Shown in pieces: positions 1 to 8,804 of a stretch of 64,000 nucleotides of DNA (positions within the stretch are counted from its first letter, which is position 1; the number at the start of each line of letters is the position of its first letter). The stretch comes from Mesorhizobium sp. B4-1-4 (GTDB lineage Bacteria > Pseudomonadota > Alphaproteobacteria > Rhizobiales > Rhizobiaceae): assembly GCF_006439395.2 (NCBI RefSeq), contig NZ_CP083950.1:5941001-6005000 (forward strand). Reading direction: 5' to 3'. The translations under genes were made by a program, and so were the position numbers. The notes under the pieces are model-generated. The model was not told the DNA's origin. It saw nothing but the letters and a program-made list of their open reading frames with translations, and ran no database searches.

Positions 1-789
1 CCGCCATTCCAGGATGAGTGGTACCGCCTCGTTGCCATAGGCCACGGTGAGTGTGGCCAGGATGGCCTTCACGCCATAGGGATGCATCAGGCTGACCAAC
101 GGGCAGAGCAGGCCGAAAGCCGCCCATTTCGCCAGCAGGGCGGGTTTCGACAGGCCCGAGCGTGCCAGGAGATCGAGCCCGGCAAAGGCGGCGATGACGA
201 AGCTCAGGGTGAACGTGGCATGCAGGTTAGCCCACAACACGACAAGCACGAGCAACCACAGGGGCGGGGCTCGCTCTTCCTGCGCGGCACGAAACAGCAT
301 TGCCGCCCAGACGACGATGATCGGCAAGGTGAAGACGTGTGGGCGTGCCGTGTAGATCGGGGCGATCAGGAAGGCCGCGACGAAGGCCAGCGCTACCGCC
401 AGTATCGGCTTCAGCCATGCGCTGAGGAACCATCCCATCAGGAAGACAGTCAGGCCGACCGTGGCGATGATCAGTGCGACGACGCCGTTCCAACCGCCCG
501 CGCTGTAGGCAAGGGCCAGAAGAACCTGCCCCAGCCATTCCTTGGCGATCCAGGGCTGGCCTGCAAAAGTATAGGAATAGGGGTCGACGGCCGGAAACGT
601 CAGGCTCGCCAGGAAGTCCAGGCCGACCTTCACGTGCCACCAATTATCTGGATCCTGCAGGATCGCGCCGGCAAAGTCCGCCAGCACATAGGCCACGACA
701 CAGGCGCAGAGAAGACAGAATACCAGCCTGATGCGTTGCTCGTCCCCGAGCGACGGAGTGGCCGTGATGATTGTGGCGGCCCGGTTCAT
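1..789 (-). CDS. Polytopic GT-C-like membrane protein (partial)
   Basis: An ATG at 789 opens a frame that runs off the left edge with no stop, giving 263 residues. The sequence is strongly hydrophobic with about seven membrane segments, the first near residues 20-40. The first outer loop has DPDNWWH (residues 46-52), then DPYSYTF (69-75) and EWLG (84-87). This acidic/aromatic layout is typical of GT-C-fold glycosyltransferases that use lipid-linked sugars. Its start overlaps the gtrA stop by four bases (ATGA), so it is the third gene of a GT2-gtrA-membrane protein operon and takes the place of the serotype-specific gtrC. I infer a sugar transferase acting outside the membrane on a surface glycan; the acceptor cannot be told. 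The C-terminus is not visible. Confidence 0.75.
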   Translation of the reverse strand, partial: MNRAATIITATPSLGDEQRIRLVFCLLCACVVAYVLADFAGAILQDPDNWWHVKVGLDFLASLTFPAVDPYSYTFAGQPWIAKEWLGQVLLALAYSAGGWNGVVALIIATVGLTVFLMGWFLSAWLKPILAVALAFVAAFLIAPIYTARPHVFTLPIIVVWAAMLFRAAQEERAPPLWLLVLVVLWANLHATFTLSFVIAAFAGLDLLARSGLSKPALLAKWAAFGLLCPLVSLMHPYGVKAILATLTVAYGNEAVPLILEWR

Positions 790-1223
790 GTCGCATTCGT
801 TCCGGCCAGGGCGTCCCGGTCATCGGCGACGAAGACGAAACGGGCCGAGCCGAGATAGCAGATGACCGAGTAGAGGCAGTTGCCAGCCAGATGGACGAAC
901 GGGTTTTCGATGAAACCGGCGGACATGGCGGCGATCACGATTCCCAGATTGGCGCCATAGGCGACAATGAAGGTGATCGCGTACCGAACGACCGCGCCGG
1001 AGCGAAAACCGCCGGCACGTCCGAACGTCCATCGACGGTTGAGGAAGAAGCCAAGGGTGAGGCCCGCGGCATAGCCTGTGGCATTGGAGACGATGTCGCC
1101 GAGCCCCAGCGCCAACGCGGTCAGGATGAGCGTATATCCAAGCGCGGTGTTGAGAAGCCCGACGGCGCCAAAGCGCAGCATCCGCGAGAGATCAGACGGA
1201 AGAGCCGACCGCATCCTGCCCAT
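786..1223 (-). CDS. GtrA family membrane protein
   Basis: This 145-residue protein has four predicted membrane helices (about residues 17-40, 48-65, 80-102 and 108-130), the normal GtrA size and topology. GtrA-like proteins are thought to flip a sugar-polyprenol made by a GtrB-type enzyme, and here that gene lies just upstream (1256-2245). The motif NRRWTF after helix 2 is typical of the family. The ATG at 1223 is chosen because longer versions add a polar, unrelated N-terminus. The stop overlaps the next start by four bases. Substrate is unknown; O-antigen or exopolysaccharide decoration is likely. Confidence 0.88.
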   Translation of the reverse strand: MGRMRSALPSDLSRMLRFGAVGLLNTALGYTLILTALALGLGDIVSNATGYAAGLTLGFFLNRRWTFGRAGGFRSGAVVRYAITFIVAYGANLGIVIAAMSAGFIENPFVHLAGNCLYSVICYLGSARFVFVADDRDALAGTNAT

Positions 1224-1255
1224 GCCGTTCCCGTTGCATCCGGTGAACCTTCGCC

Positions 1256-2245
1256 TCAGCCACGCGCGGCTCGTTTCGCCATCTCCTGCAGGCGGTGGAC
1301 GGGCAGTTCGCTGTTCTTGGCCGGCTGGTCGCGCGAAACGATTTCGTTGACGAAGTAGAGCGGCCGCCGCTTCGTCTCCATGTACATGCGGCCGAGATAC
1401 TCGCCGAAGATGCCGAGCACCAGGAGCTGGACGCTGCCCAGGATCAGCATGATCGCGGCAAGGCTCGTCCAGCCGGGCAGCACATTGCCGACGGACCATT
1501 CCAGCAGCGTATAGCCAAGCACGACGAGGCCGAGCAGGCCGAACATCATCCCCAGCAGCGAGGCAAACCGCAAAGGCAGGATCGAAAAGCTGGTCATCGC
1601 GTCGACCGCCAGAAGAACCATCTTCTTGAGCGGATAGTGGGTGGTGCCGGCAAAGCGCCGGTGCCGTTCGTAGGGGAAGGCGACCTGCCTCAGCCCGATC
1701 CAACTCACCATGCCGCGAATGAACCTGTAACGTTCGGGCATCGCGTTCAGATGGTCGAGCGCACGCCGGCTCATCAGCCGGAAGTCGCCGGAGTCCGGTG
1801 CGATGTCGACATCGACTATCCGACCAAGCAGGCGATAGAACATGGAGGCGGAAGCCAGTTTGAACCAGCTTTCGCCGTCGCGCTTCACCCTTTGGCCGTA
1901 GACGACGTCGAAGCCTTCATCCATCTTCGCCATCATCGCGCCGAGCAGTTCAGGCGGATCCTGGAGGTCGGCGTCGAGAATGAGGATGCGCTGGCCGCGG
2001 CAGAACTCAAGCCCCGCGCTGAGCGCGATCTGGTGGCCGTAGTTGCGGGCCAGGTCGATGGCAACCACATGGTCGTCCTTTTCGGCCAGTTCGAAAATGG
2101 CCTCGCGGGTGCCGTCGGTCGCCCCGTCGATGACAAGGACGATCTCGTAGGAAGGGCTATGCTCAAGACACACGGCGCTGACGCGCCGGTGAAGCTCGGC
2201 CACGCCGTCGCGCTCGTTGTAACATGGCACGACGACCGACAGCAT
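1256..2245 (-). CDS. Family 2 glycosyltransferase, GtrB/DPM1-like
   Basis: The 329-residue product starts with the GT2 core (SVVVPCYNE, residues 3-11), has VIDGATDGT (38-46) in the nucleotide-sugar region and the DAD metal motif at 91-93 within LILDADLQDPPE, and ends with two membrane helices (about 230-255 and 265-290). This is the architecture of GtrB, ArnC and dolichyl-phosphate-mannose synthase-like enzymes, which move a sugar from a nucleotide donor to polyprenyl phosphate on the cytoplasmic face. The ATG at 2245 opens directly on the conserved core; the frame stays open upstream but that part looks non-coding. It heads the operon with gtrA and the GT-C-like gene. Confidence 0.9.
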   Translation of the reverse strand: MLSVVVPCYNERDGVAELHRRVSAVCLEHSPSYEIVLVIDGATDGTREAIFELAEKDDHVVAIDLARNYGHQIALSAGLEFCRGQRILILDADLQDPPELLGAMMAKMDEGFDVVYGQRVKRDGESWFKLASASMFYRLLGRIVDVDIAPDSGDFRLMSRRALDHLNAMPERYRFIRGMVSWIGLRQVAFPYERHRRFAGTTHYPLKKMVLLAVDAMTSFSILPLRFASLLGMMFGLLGLVVLGYTLLEWSVGNVLPGWTSLAAIMLILGSVQLLVLGIFGEYLGRMYMETKRRPLYFVNEIVSRDQPAKNSELPVHRLQEMAKRAARG

Positions 2246-2391
2246 GACTGGGCGGCGCGCGCCGATTTTTCCCGTTCCCACCAAAGCCTGGCTCCCGCTA
2301 TGGCAATGGCAATAACGGCAATTGGTTAGAAAACAGATAAGCCCGACATGGGCCACCGACACTGCGCGTCTTGCGCCGTCCGTGGCTGCCA

Positions 2392-3822
2392 TTACGAACG
2401 GACGGGTAACTCCATGCGGATGCGGGCGCCGCGCCATGAGCCCGTCAGGATCCGGATCGTTCCATCATGCAGCAGCGCGATCTGCCGGGCGAGGTTCAGT
2501 CCCAGCCCCGCCCCACGCGACTGCGGCTGCAAGCGATAAAAAGGCTCGAAGACATTCTCGCGTTCTTCGTCGGGAATGCCCGGGCCCTCGTCGCGCACTT
2601 CGATGCCTCCGGTCCCGTCGATGGCTATCGTGATCGTGCCTCGACCGCCGCCATGCTCGATGGCGTTGCGCACCAGGTTGGCGAGCGCCCGCTCGATCTG
2701 CAGCACGTTGACCTCGACGTGCGCCTTGTTCGGCGACGGCTCGAAGGCGAGGTCATAGCCGGCCTCGATGGCGAGCGGGGCGAAATCGGCGGCGACCCGG
2801 CTGACGAGATCGTCGAGATCGACGATCTGGCGCTGGTCGGACGGGCGGTCCAGCGATTGATGATCGAGCAGTTGCTGAGCAAGGTGCGACAAGCGCTCGA
2901 TGTCATGCAGCAGGCGCACGCTTTGTGGTTCCTGCTTCAGCAATTCGGCGCGTGTGCGCAGGATGGCGATCGGCGTGCGCAATTCGTGCGCGGCGTCGGT
3001 CAGGAAACGGTTGTGCCGGTCATAGCCCTGCGCGAGCCGGGCCAAAGCCTCGTTGAAGGCGTTCACCAGCGGCGCGATCTCCTGCGGCACCTGCTTGACC
3101 GGAAGTTGCATGGCCCGGGTGCCGATATCGATGCGCGCGGCCTGGCGCACGGTGTCGACAAGGCCGGCAAAGGAGCGGCGCACGACGGTCGGCGTCGTCA
3201 CCAGTGTCGTCGCGCCCATGACGAGGATGACGGGCAACAGCAGGATTGCGATGACGACCGCGAGCGCCGGCAGGGCGCGCTCCCAATTCCTGCTGCCATC
3301 CGGATTGCGCGCGACTTCGACGGTGGCCGAGATGTTGATTTCGAGGCCGTCTGTCTGCTGGCGCGACGACTGCGTCGCGGCGACGATCTGCACCGTGCCG
3401 GCCTTGGTCGAAGCGTTTTCCAAATAGGCTTCCGGCTGCATGTCCTTGTCGGAGAATCCGATCGTGGCGTGGTCGGCCTCGCCAAGCAGATCGCCCAAGT
3501 TCTGGGTGTAGACGTCCGGTATGGTGCCGGAGCGGACGCTTTCGCCGCTGCCGCCGCGAACGATGTACCAGACATTTGGAAAACTCTCGCGAAACGCTGT
3601 GAGTTCTTCCGTTTCACGCACGATCAGCCTGCCGTTCTTGTCCCGGTCGACGGCATCCTTGACGGCCGCGACGGCAGCCTCGTTGTCGATCAGCAGGCGC
3701 GGATTGGCGATCCACAGTGCTGCCGCGCAAAGCACGATGAAGATAAGCAGCGTCGCTGCCTGCAGCAGGATCAGCCGGCGGACCAGGATCCATTGCAGCG
3801 AACGCGCGCGCGCCTTCTTCAC
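2392..3822 (-). CDS. Sensor histidine kinase
   Basis: A 476-residue membrane kinase. One membrane helix spans about 16-39 and a second about 185-210, enclosing a periplasmic sensor domain of roughly 145 residues. A HAMP-like linker follows, then the phosphoacceptor box AAHELRTP with His279, the N box with Asn386 (NLVRNAIEH), and glycine boxes DEGPGIPDEE and GAGLGLNLA near the C-terminus. All catalytic motifs are intact. Its start overlaps the response-regulator stop by four bases, so the pair is co-transcribed. The signal is unknown; the sensor domain matches nothing I recognise. Confidence 0.93.
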   Translation of the reverse strand: MKKARARSLQWILVRRLILLQAATLLIFIVLCAAALWIANPRLLIDNEAAVAAVKDAVDRDKNGRLIVRETEELTAFRESFPNVWYIVRGGSGESVRSGTIPDVYTQNLGDLLGEADHATIGFSDKDMQPEAYLENASTKAGTVQIVAATQSSRQQTDGLEINISATVEVARNPDGSRNWERALPALAVVIAILLLPVILVMGATTLVTTPTVVRRSFAGLVDTVRQAARIDIGTRAMQLPVKQVPQEIAPLVNAFNEALARLAQGYDRHNRFLTDAAHELRTPIAILRTRAELLKQEPQSVRLLHDIERLSHLAQQLLDHQSLDRPSDQRQIVDLDDLVSRVAADFAPLAIEAGYDLAFEPSPNKAHVEVNVLQIERALANLVRNAIEHGGGRGTITIAIDGTGGIEVRDEGPGIPDEERENVFEPFYRLQPQSRGAGLGLNLARQIALLHDGTIRILTGSWRGARIRMELPVRS

Positions 3823-4421
3823 GAGGCCGCCCGCAAGAGATAGCCGAGATTGCGGATCGCCCGGATCTCGATGCCGGCGGCGACATCGTCGAGCTTGCGG
3901 CGCAGCCGGGAAATATGCGCGTCCAGCGCATTGGAGCCGATCTCGTCGTCCAGGGCGTAGACGGCCTCTTCGAGCGCGCCGCGCATGATGGTTCGGCCCG
4001 CCTCGCGATGGCGGAAATCATAGATGAGGCGGCCGACCATCGTCTGGTTGGCGCGCGAAGTGAACGAGCGCCGGTGCAGCGCATGGAGCCGCGCAACGAG
4101 TTCCACCGTGGCGAAGGGCTTGACCATGTAATCGTCGGCACCGGCATCGAGCCCGGCGACGCGGTCGTCCAGCCCGCTCATCGCCGTCAGCGCGATCACC
4201 GGCACGTCCAGGTGCAAGGCACGCAGACGCGGGATCAGGCCGAGACCGTCGCCATCCGGCAGCCGGCGGTCCAGCACCACCGCATCGTGATAGCCAAGAC
4301 GAGCCACCGCCTCGCCGTCGGCCAATGTCGCGGCATGGTCGACGATGATATCCAGACGCTCGAGAGCGGTCTTCAGCACGGAGGCCATTTCCGGTTCGTC
4401 CTCGATCAGCAGGACGCGCAT
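3819..4421 (-). CDS. OmpR-family response regulator with shortened DNA-binding domain
   Basis: The receiver domain is complete: acidic pocket EDE at 7-9, phosphoacceptor Asp51 (VVLDRRLPDGDG), Thr79, and Lys101 in MVKPF. The output domain is not. After the first strand (LIYDFRHREA, 132-141) the sequence jumps directly to GRTIMRGALEEAVY, which is normally the second helix, then to the recognition helix SNALDAHISRLRRKL and the wing. Roughly 25-30 residues that usually hold the rest of the first sheet and helix 1 are missing, and the protein is 200 residues instead of about 220-230. The frame is open across the junction (about 3996-4001), so this looks like an in-frame deletion. It is the partner of the kinase at 2392-3822. 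Confidence 0.88.
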   Translation of the reverse strand: MRVLLIEDEPEMASVLKTALERLDIIVDHAATLADGEAVARLGYHDAVVLDRRLPDGDGLGLIPRLRALHLDVPVIALTAMSGLDDRVAGLDAGADDYMVKPFATVELVARLHALHRRSFTSRANQTMVGRLIYDFRHREAGRTIMRGALEEAVYALDDEIGSNALDAHISRLRRKLDDVAAGIEIRAIRNLGYLLRAAS

Positions 4422-4467
4422 ACGTATTCTCCTTCACCCACGGCCGGTCGGGATCCGCCGCGGCAAT

Positions 4468-4854
4468 TCATTCGCATTCCAGCTTTGGCTGGCGGAAATT
4501 GGTGACGAACCAGCGGCCGCCCGAAGCGCGTGCGTAGAATGTGTAGAAGCATTCCTGGCGCTCGATATAGCCGGGCGTTTCGGTCTCTTCATAGACGGTT
4601 CCGTGTTTTGTGTGGCGAACCTCGCCGCTCGATGTCCCGGAAACCGCGTTCGTCGACACCTTGCGCCATTGATAGGCGCGCTCGCCCTGGCCGAGGTCGA
4701 CGACCGCTATTGGCGGACCATAGTCCAGAATGACCGATTCGACCGGTTGCCCGACATAGTTCTTCATGATGTCGGAGGCGCAGCCCGCGAGCGCGATTGC
4801 GATGGACACTATCTTCAGGGCTCGTAGGAAGTAGCCGGCTCCATGCATGGACAT
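4468..4854 (-). CDS. Small predicted lipoprotein
   Basis: A 128-residue protein with a hydrophobic signal segment ending in a lipobox, IALAGC, with the lipidated Cys at residue 24, so it should be anchored to a membrane. The mature part is polar, with VGQPVESVILDYGPP near its start, a pattern common in small alphaproteobacterial lipoproteins where a short helix lies next to the anchor, and two Cys late in the chain (102 and 127) that could form a disulphide. No enzymatic motif is visible. It lies 46 bp downstream of the response-regulator start, on the same strand. Function unknown. Confidence 0.8.
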   Translation of the reverse strand: MSMHGAGYFLRALKIVSIAIALAGCASDIMKNYVGQPVESVILDYGPPIAVVDLGQGERAYQWRKVSTNAVSGTSSGEVRHTKHGTVYEETETPGYIERQECFYTFYARASGGRWFVTNFRQPKLECE

Positions 4855-4989
4855 AACAGATTCCCATCGTGAATTTCACGCGCGGGACCTAGATCGCGAA
4901 GATTACATCGACATTGCAGCGAAGTGCCGGATCGGGGTCTATTGCGGAAAAGCCGTCGTCCAAAGGCTCGGGCGCATATCGAAACACGC

Positions 4990-5022
4990 GATCGCGCGAC
5001 GCCCGGCGGGCTTCGCGCGATC
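4990..5022. terminator. GC-rich hairpin, probable terminator for the Omp gene
   Basis: GATCGCGCG (4990-4998) pairs perfectly with CGCGCGATC (5014-5022), and the enclosed 15 nt contain a second, inner GCCCG/CGGGC pairing. It lies 14 bp past the stop of the minus-strand outer-membrane gene and before the lipoprotein gene. There is no strong T run, so its strength as a Rho-independent terminator is uncertain. Confidence 0.5.
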
Positions 5023-5036
5023 CGATGTGCACCCTC

Positions 5037-5653
5037 CTAGAACCGATAATTGATGCCGGCCTTCAACTCATGACTGCCGATCGTGGTCTTGGCCGCACCA
5101 AGGGCCGATGTCGTCTCGACGCCGGGAGTGCGGACATAGTCGTACTCGACCTTGGCCGACAGGCCGCCGGCGAAGCCCTGCTCGATACCGGCGCCGACGA
5201 GATAGCCGACCTTCCATCCGTCGCTGCTGCTCAGATTGTCAGCCTTGTCGAATTTGGTCAGCGCAACGCCTCCGGTTCCGAACAGCAGCGTCTGGTCGAA
5301 GCTCAGGCCGGCCTTGGCCTTGGCCGCACCACGCCATTTCTCCTTGATCTTGCCGCCCTGGACGTTGTGTTCGGCACCGCCGAGATAAGAGCCTTCGATC
5401 TCGGCGCCGAGAACGGCGGGGCCCATCTGCTGGTTGTAGCCGGCCTGAACGCCGCCGCTGAAGCCGTTTCGGTCGGCGAACGGATTGGGCATCTTGGTGA
5501 ATGCCGTACCGCCATGGACACCGACATAGGCGCCGCTCCACTGGAAGGCGGGGGGATCGTTGTAGGTAGGCGAGAGGTCGGCGGCTATCGCCGGTCCGAG
5601 AAGGCACAAGGCGAGGGTTCCGCCGTCAGGACGATCTTTGATCGAGAGGACAC
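5037..5653 (-). pseudogene. Omp25/31-like outer-membrane beta-barrel, frameshifted in the signal peptide
   Basis: The mature barrel reads cleanly from about 5612 to 5037: alternating strands, WSGAYVGVHGG near its start, many Gly/aromatic pairs and a terminal Tyr-Arg-Phe, typical of rhizobial Omp25/31 proteins. Its frame has no ATG; only a TTG at 5609 lies inside what should be the signal peptide. A GTG at 5653, preceded at 7 nt by GGAG, opens the usual signal start (KIVLTA) but in another frame. The two halves join into one normal signal peptide ending AIAADL if one base is added near 5618-5621. So this is a gene with a 1-nt deletion, either a real mutation or a sequencing error. No other copy is in the window. 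Confidence 0.75.
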
Positions 5654-6089
5654 TGCATTACTCCAACACAGACGCGCATCCGACAAATCGATACGCAGGT
5701 TAATTCCCGGGAGCCTGCCCGTTGGGCGGCCATGCTCCGATTGGTGTCTTTCAGGGATGGTCGTGCGGTTCTGGGGACCGGCTTTCGCCGGCTGTTGTAG
5801 GGGGGCAGGGCGCCGCGCGGTCCATCACCTGAAAGACGCCTGATATCTCGCAGGCGAAAATTGCACGCACATTGCGCCACATTCGAAAATGATGATTTTG
5901 CGCTTTATTTTCAATAAATTAAAATAATCTTGTTTACCTATGTTTAAGAAATGCGGAGCCTCTGAATCCTGAGTCTCGATCATCCGGATGAAGGGCCGCA
6001 CCGTTCCGGCTCGTTCGCCGCTCGGATGCTCGAGCGGTGACGGCTTCCCGCGGCACGTTTCCCGCGTACGGACCGCTCTAGCTTGATGG
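5654..6089. other. Intergenic region with AT-rich stretch
   Basis: No gene is supported here. About 5875-5950 is markedly AT-rich against its surroundings, with runs of A and T, and probably holds promoters for the minus-strand barrel gene or the plus-strand gene at 6156. Short open frames in this stretch have composition and sequence unlike proteins. Confidence 0.4.
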
Positions 6090-6155
6090 ATGGCCGCCAA
6101 GCACGTATCTCTGGGCCGTGCCCGTGAGTCCGGGCATCTCAATCGGGAGACGGCC

Positions 6156-6419
6156 TTGTCGGCACTGACACGCATTCTCGGCGACTCGCCGCTCAGGGTG
6201 ATCCTGAAGCTGCTGGTGGTGTCGTTTCTCGTCGGACTGGTCATGAATGCCTTCGGCTGGTCGCCGATGGATGTCTTCTATGGCATCCAGAAGTTCTTCA
6301 TCGATCTGTGGAATCTGGGTTTCCACGCCATGGACCGTTTCCTTGGCTACATCATGCTCGGCGCCGCGATCGTCGTGCCGGCCTTCGTCCTGCTCAGGAT
6401 CGCCAACTACCGGAAATAG
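6156..6419 (+). CDS. Small two-helix membrane protein (DUF6460-like)
   Basis: An 87-residue protein with two membrane helices, about residues 15-33 and 62-82, separated by an amphipathic stretch rich in Phe, Trp and Asp. The motif LTRILGDSPLRVILKL at the start and GWSPMDV after helix 1 resemble small conserved rhizobial membrane proteins (DUF6460). The TTG at 6156 is preferred because GGGAG lies 6 nt upstream and family members start at this point; an in-frame ATG at 6090 would add 22 polar residues. Function unknown. Confidence 0.65.
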   Translation: MSALTRILGDSPLRVILKLLVVSFLVGLVMNAFGWSPMDVFYGIQKFFIDLWNLGFHAMDRFLGYIMLGAAIVVPAFVLLRIANYRK

Positions 6420-6428
6420 CTTTCCTGA

Positions 6429-7331
6429 TCAGGCGTAGCCCGACGCGACCTCGAACAGGAGGGCGTGGCGGGCGGCAAGTGCCGGCACATCCGTGGAATA
6501 GCCGCCACCGATCACCCCGCAGACCGGAATGCGGCGCGCGCGGAAATGACTGATGACGGTCTCGTCGCGGGCGCGAAGTCCGTCATTGGAAAGTGCCAGC
6601 CGGCCAAGCCGGTCCTCGGCATGGACGTCGACGCCGGCGTTGTAGAAAACGATGTCCCAGTGCGCTCTGGCCGACAGCTCCGGCAGGATCGTGGCCAGCC
6701 TTTCAAGATAGGCGGCATCGCCCGTGCCGTCGGGCAGTGCGATGTCGAGGTCGGAAGCGATCTTGCGCGCGGGGTAGTTGCGCTCACCATGCATGGAAAA
6801 GGTGAACACGCGCGGCTCGTCGCTCAGAATATCCGCCGTGCCGTCGCCTTGATGCACGTCGAGATCGACGACCAATATGTTGTGTGCCGCACCCTCTGCG
6901 AGCAGCATCAGCGAAGCGACCGCGACGTCGTTGAAGGTGCAGAAGCCGGCGCCCTGCGCGCGCCGTGCGTGATGGCTGCCGCCGGCGGTGTTGCAGGCAA
7001 TGCCGTGGCGCAAGGCAAGTCGCGCCGCAAGTGCTGTGCCGCCCGTGGCAAGCTGTGCGCGCAGCGAAACGCGCGGGCCGACCGGAAAGCCGATCTCGCG
7101 CTCGATCTTCTCCGGGACAGAGCAGGTGATGACCTGGTCGACATAATCCGCCGCGTGGGCAAGCTTCAGCCATGACGCTGGCGCGGGTTCCGCCGTGTTG
7201 AGCGCATTGGGTCCGGCCAGACCGCGGGTCCGCAAGGCCTCCATCAGCAAGGGATACTTGCTCATCGGAAAGCGATGATTGACGGCAAAGCCGGCGTCAT
7301 AGTCGGGGTGGTGGACGATCTGCAGGGGCAT
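6429..7331 (-). CDS. Histone deacetylase family protein (acetoin utilisation-like)
   Basis: A 300-residue zinc amidohydrolase of the arginase/deacetylase fold. The active-site pair His120-His121 is in GGSHHARRAQGAGFC, and the zinc ligands follow as Asp156/Asp158 and His160 in VVDLDVHQGDGT, with Asp235 in NAGVDVHAED. A Gly-rich GGGYS segment near 275-280 replaces the usual catalytic Tyr loop. Bacterial members remove acetyl groups from lysines, acetylpolyamines or similar amides; the substrate here cannot be told. It runs convergently with the gene before and its 5' end faces the MATE gene. Confidence 0.9.
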   Translation of the reverse strand: MPLQIVHHPDYDAGFAVNHRFPMSKYPLLMEALRTRGLAGPNALNTAEPAPASWLKLAHAADYVDQVITCSVPEKIEREIGFPVGPRVSLRAQLATGGTALAARLALRHGIACNTAGGSHHARRAQGAGFCTFNDVAVASLMLLAEGAAHNILVVDLDVHQGDGTADILSDEPRVFTFSMHGERNYPARKIASDLDIALPDGTGDAAYLERLATILPELSARAHWDIVFYNAGVDVHAEDRLGRLALSNDGLRARDETVISHFRARRIPVCGVIGGGYSTDVPALAARHALLFEVASGYA

Positions 7332-7463
7332 GAACGGGAACCGGCGGCTTCGCGCCAGAGCGGGATTTCGGTTGGCCGCCGCGTGAAGAATGATTGCGCG
7401 GTGGCCGGAAAATGGGGCACATCGGCTCTCCGATCAAGCAGCAATCAGCAAGGCAGCGATCCC

Positions 7464-8804
7464 TTGGACAAGGGTGCAACCCCGGCCGACGCCAGATATT
7501 TTGTCGTCACCAACCGTTCCGTGCTCGCCATCGCGGTGCCGATGACGCTTGCCTACCTGACGACGCCAATGCTCGGCCTGGTCGACACGGCCGTGGTCGG
7601 CCAGTTCGGCGACGCCGCCTTGCTCGGCGGCCTTGCGGCGGGCGCGCTGGTCTTCGACGTCGTCTTCACCTCCTTCAACTTCCTGCGCTCCGGCACCACC
7701 GGCCTCGTCGCTCAGGCGTTCGGGCGTGGCGATGCGCTCGAGGAGCAGGCGGTGTTCTGGCGCGCCGTTCTCATCGCGGTCGTCGCCGGTATCGTGCTGG
7801 CGGCACTTTCGCCAGTGCTCGCCGTCGGCGGTCAGCGGTTCATGGATGCCGGGCCGCGCGTCAGCGAGGCGATGGGCATCTACATCAGGATCAGGCTCCT
7901 CGCCGCCCCCTTCTCGCTGATCAACTACGCCATCCTCGGCTATGTCCTGGGGCGCGGCGAGGGCGGGCTGGGGCTGGTGCTGCAACTGGTGCTGAACGGC
8001 ATCAACATCATACTCTGCTTCCTGCTCGGCCTGGAGCTTGGCTGGGGCGTCGCCGGTGTCGCCTGGGCGACCGTCACCGGCGAATTCCTGGCCATGCTGC
8101 TGGGTCTTGTCATCGTTGTCAGACGCTTCCGCGCCACGCCGCCCCTGCCACGCCATCGGCTGCTCGACATGGCCGCCTTCCTGCGCATGATGTCGCTCAA
8201 CCGCGACATCATGATCCGCTCCTTCTCTCTGCTTGCGGCTTTTGCGCTGTTCACCCGCCAGGGCGCGCAGTTCGGCACGGTGACGCTCGCCGCCAATGCG
8301 GTCCTGATGAATTTCTTCCTCGTCGCCGGCTATTTCCTCGACGGCTTCGCCACCGCCGCCGAACAGCTCGCCGGCCGAGCCGTCGGCGCGCGTGCCGAAC
8401 GGCCCTTCCGGCAGGCGGTGCGGCTGACCTTGCTCTGGGGCCTTGGGTTGGCCGGTGCCGCGACGCTGGTGCTGCTCCTGGCCGGCACCAAGCTGGTCGC
8501 CATCGTCACGACGTCGCAGGAGGTCCGCGCCGTGGCCGACATCTATCTGCCCTGGGCGGCGTTCACCGCTCTGAGCGGTGTGCTGGCGTTCCAGATGGAC
8601 GGCGTTTTCATTGGCGCGACCTGGTCACGCGACATGCGCAATATGATGCTGCTGTCGTTCCTCGTTTTTGCCGTCGCGCTGCTCACGCTGGCGCCTGCCT
8701 TCGGCAATCACGGCCTTTGGGCGGCATTGCACGTGTTTCTGCTGGCGCGCGGCTTCAGCCTGCTGACAATTCTGCGGCTCCGGGTGCGGACGGCCTTCAG
8801 CTGA
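7464..8804 (+). CDS. MATE-family efflux transporter
   Basis: Twelve hydrophobic helices arranged in two homologous halves, with the conserved opening MTLAYLTTPMLGLVDTAVVGQ at about residues 22-42 of this start and DGFATAAEQLAGRAVG in the second half. MATE proteins exchange cationic drugs or metabolites for Na+ or H+; this subgroup is the DinF-like one common in rhizobia. The TTG at 7464 gives 446 residues, the usual length; the frame is open back to an ATG at 7275, but that segment overlaps the divergent deacetylase gene and reads as its antisense. Its end overlaps the pyrD end by 8 bp, tail to tail. Confidence 0.88.
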   Translation: MDKGATPADARYFVVTNRSVLAIAVPMTLAYLTTPMLGLVDTAVVGQFGDAALLGGLAAGALVFDVVFTSFNFLRSGTTGLVAQAFGRGDALEEQAVFWRAVLIAVVAGIVLAALSPVLAVGGQRFMDAGPRVSEAMGIYIRIRLLAAPFSLINYAILGYVLGRGEGGLGLVLQLVLNGINIILCFLLGLELGWGVAGVAWATVTGEFLAMLLGLVIVVRRFRATPPLPRHRLLDMAAFLRMMSLNRDIMIRSFSLLAAFALFTRQGAQFGTVTLAANAVLMNFFLVAGYFLDGFATAAEQLAGRAVGARAERPFRQAVRLTLLWGLGLAGAATLVLLLAGTKLVAIVTTSQEVRAVADIYLPWAAFTALSGVLAFQMDGVFIGATWSRDMRNMMLLSFLVFAVALLTLAPAFGNHGLWAALHVFLLARGFSLLTILRLRVRTAFS

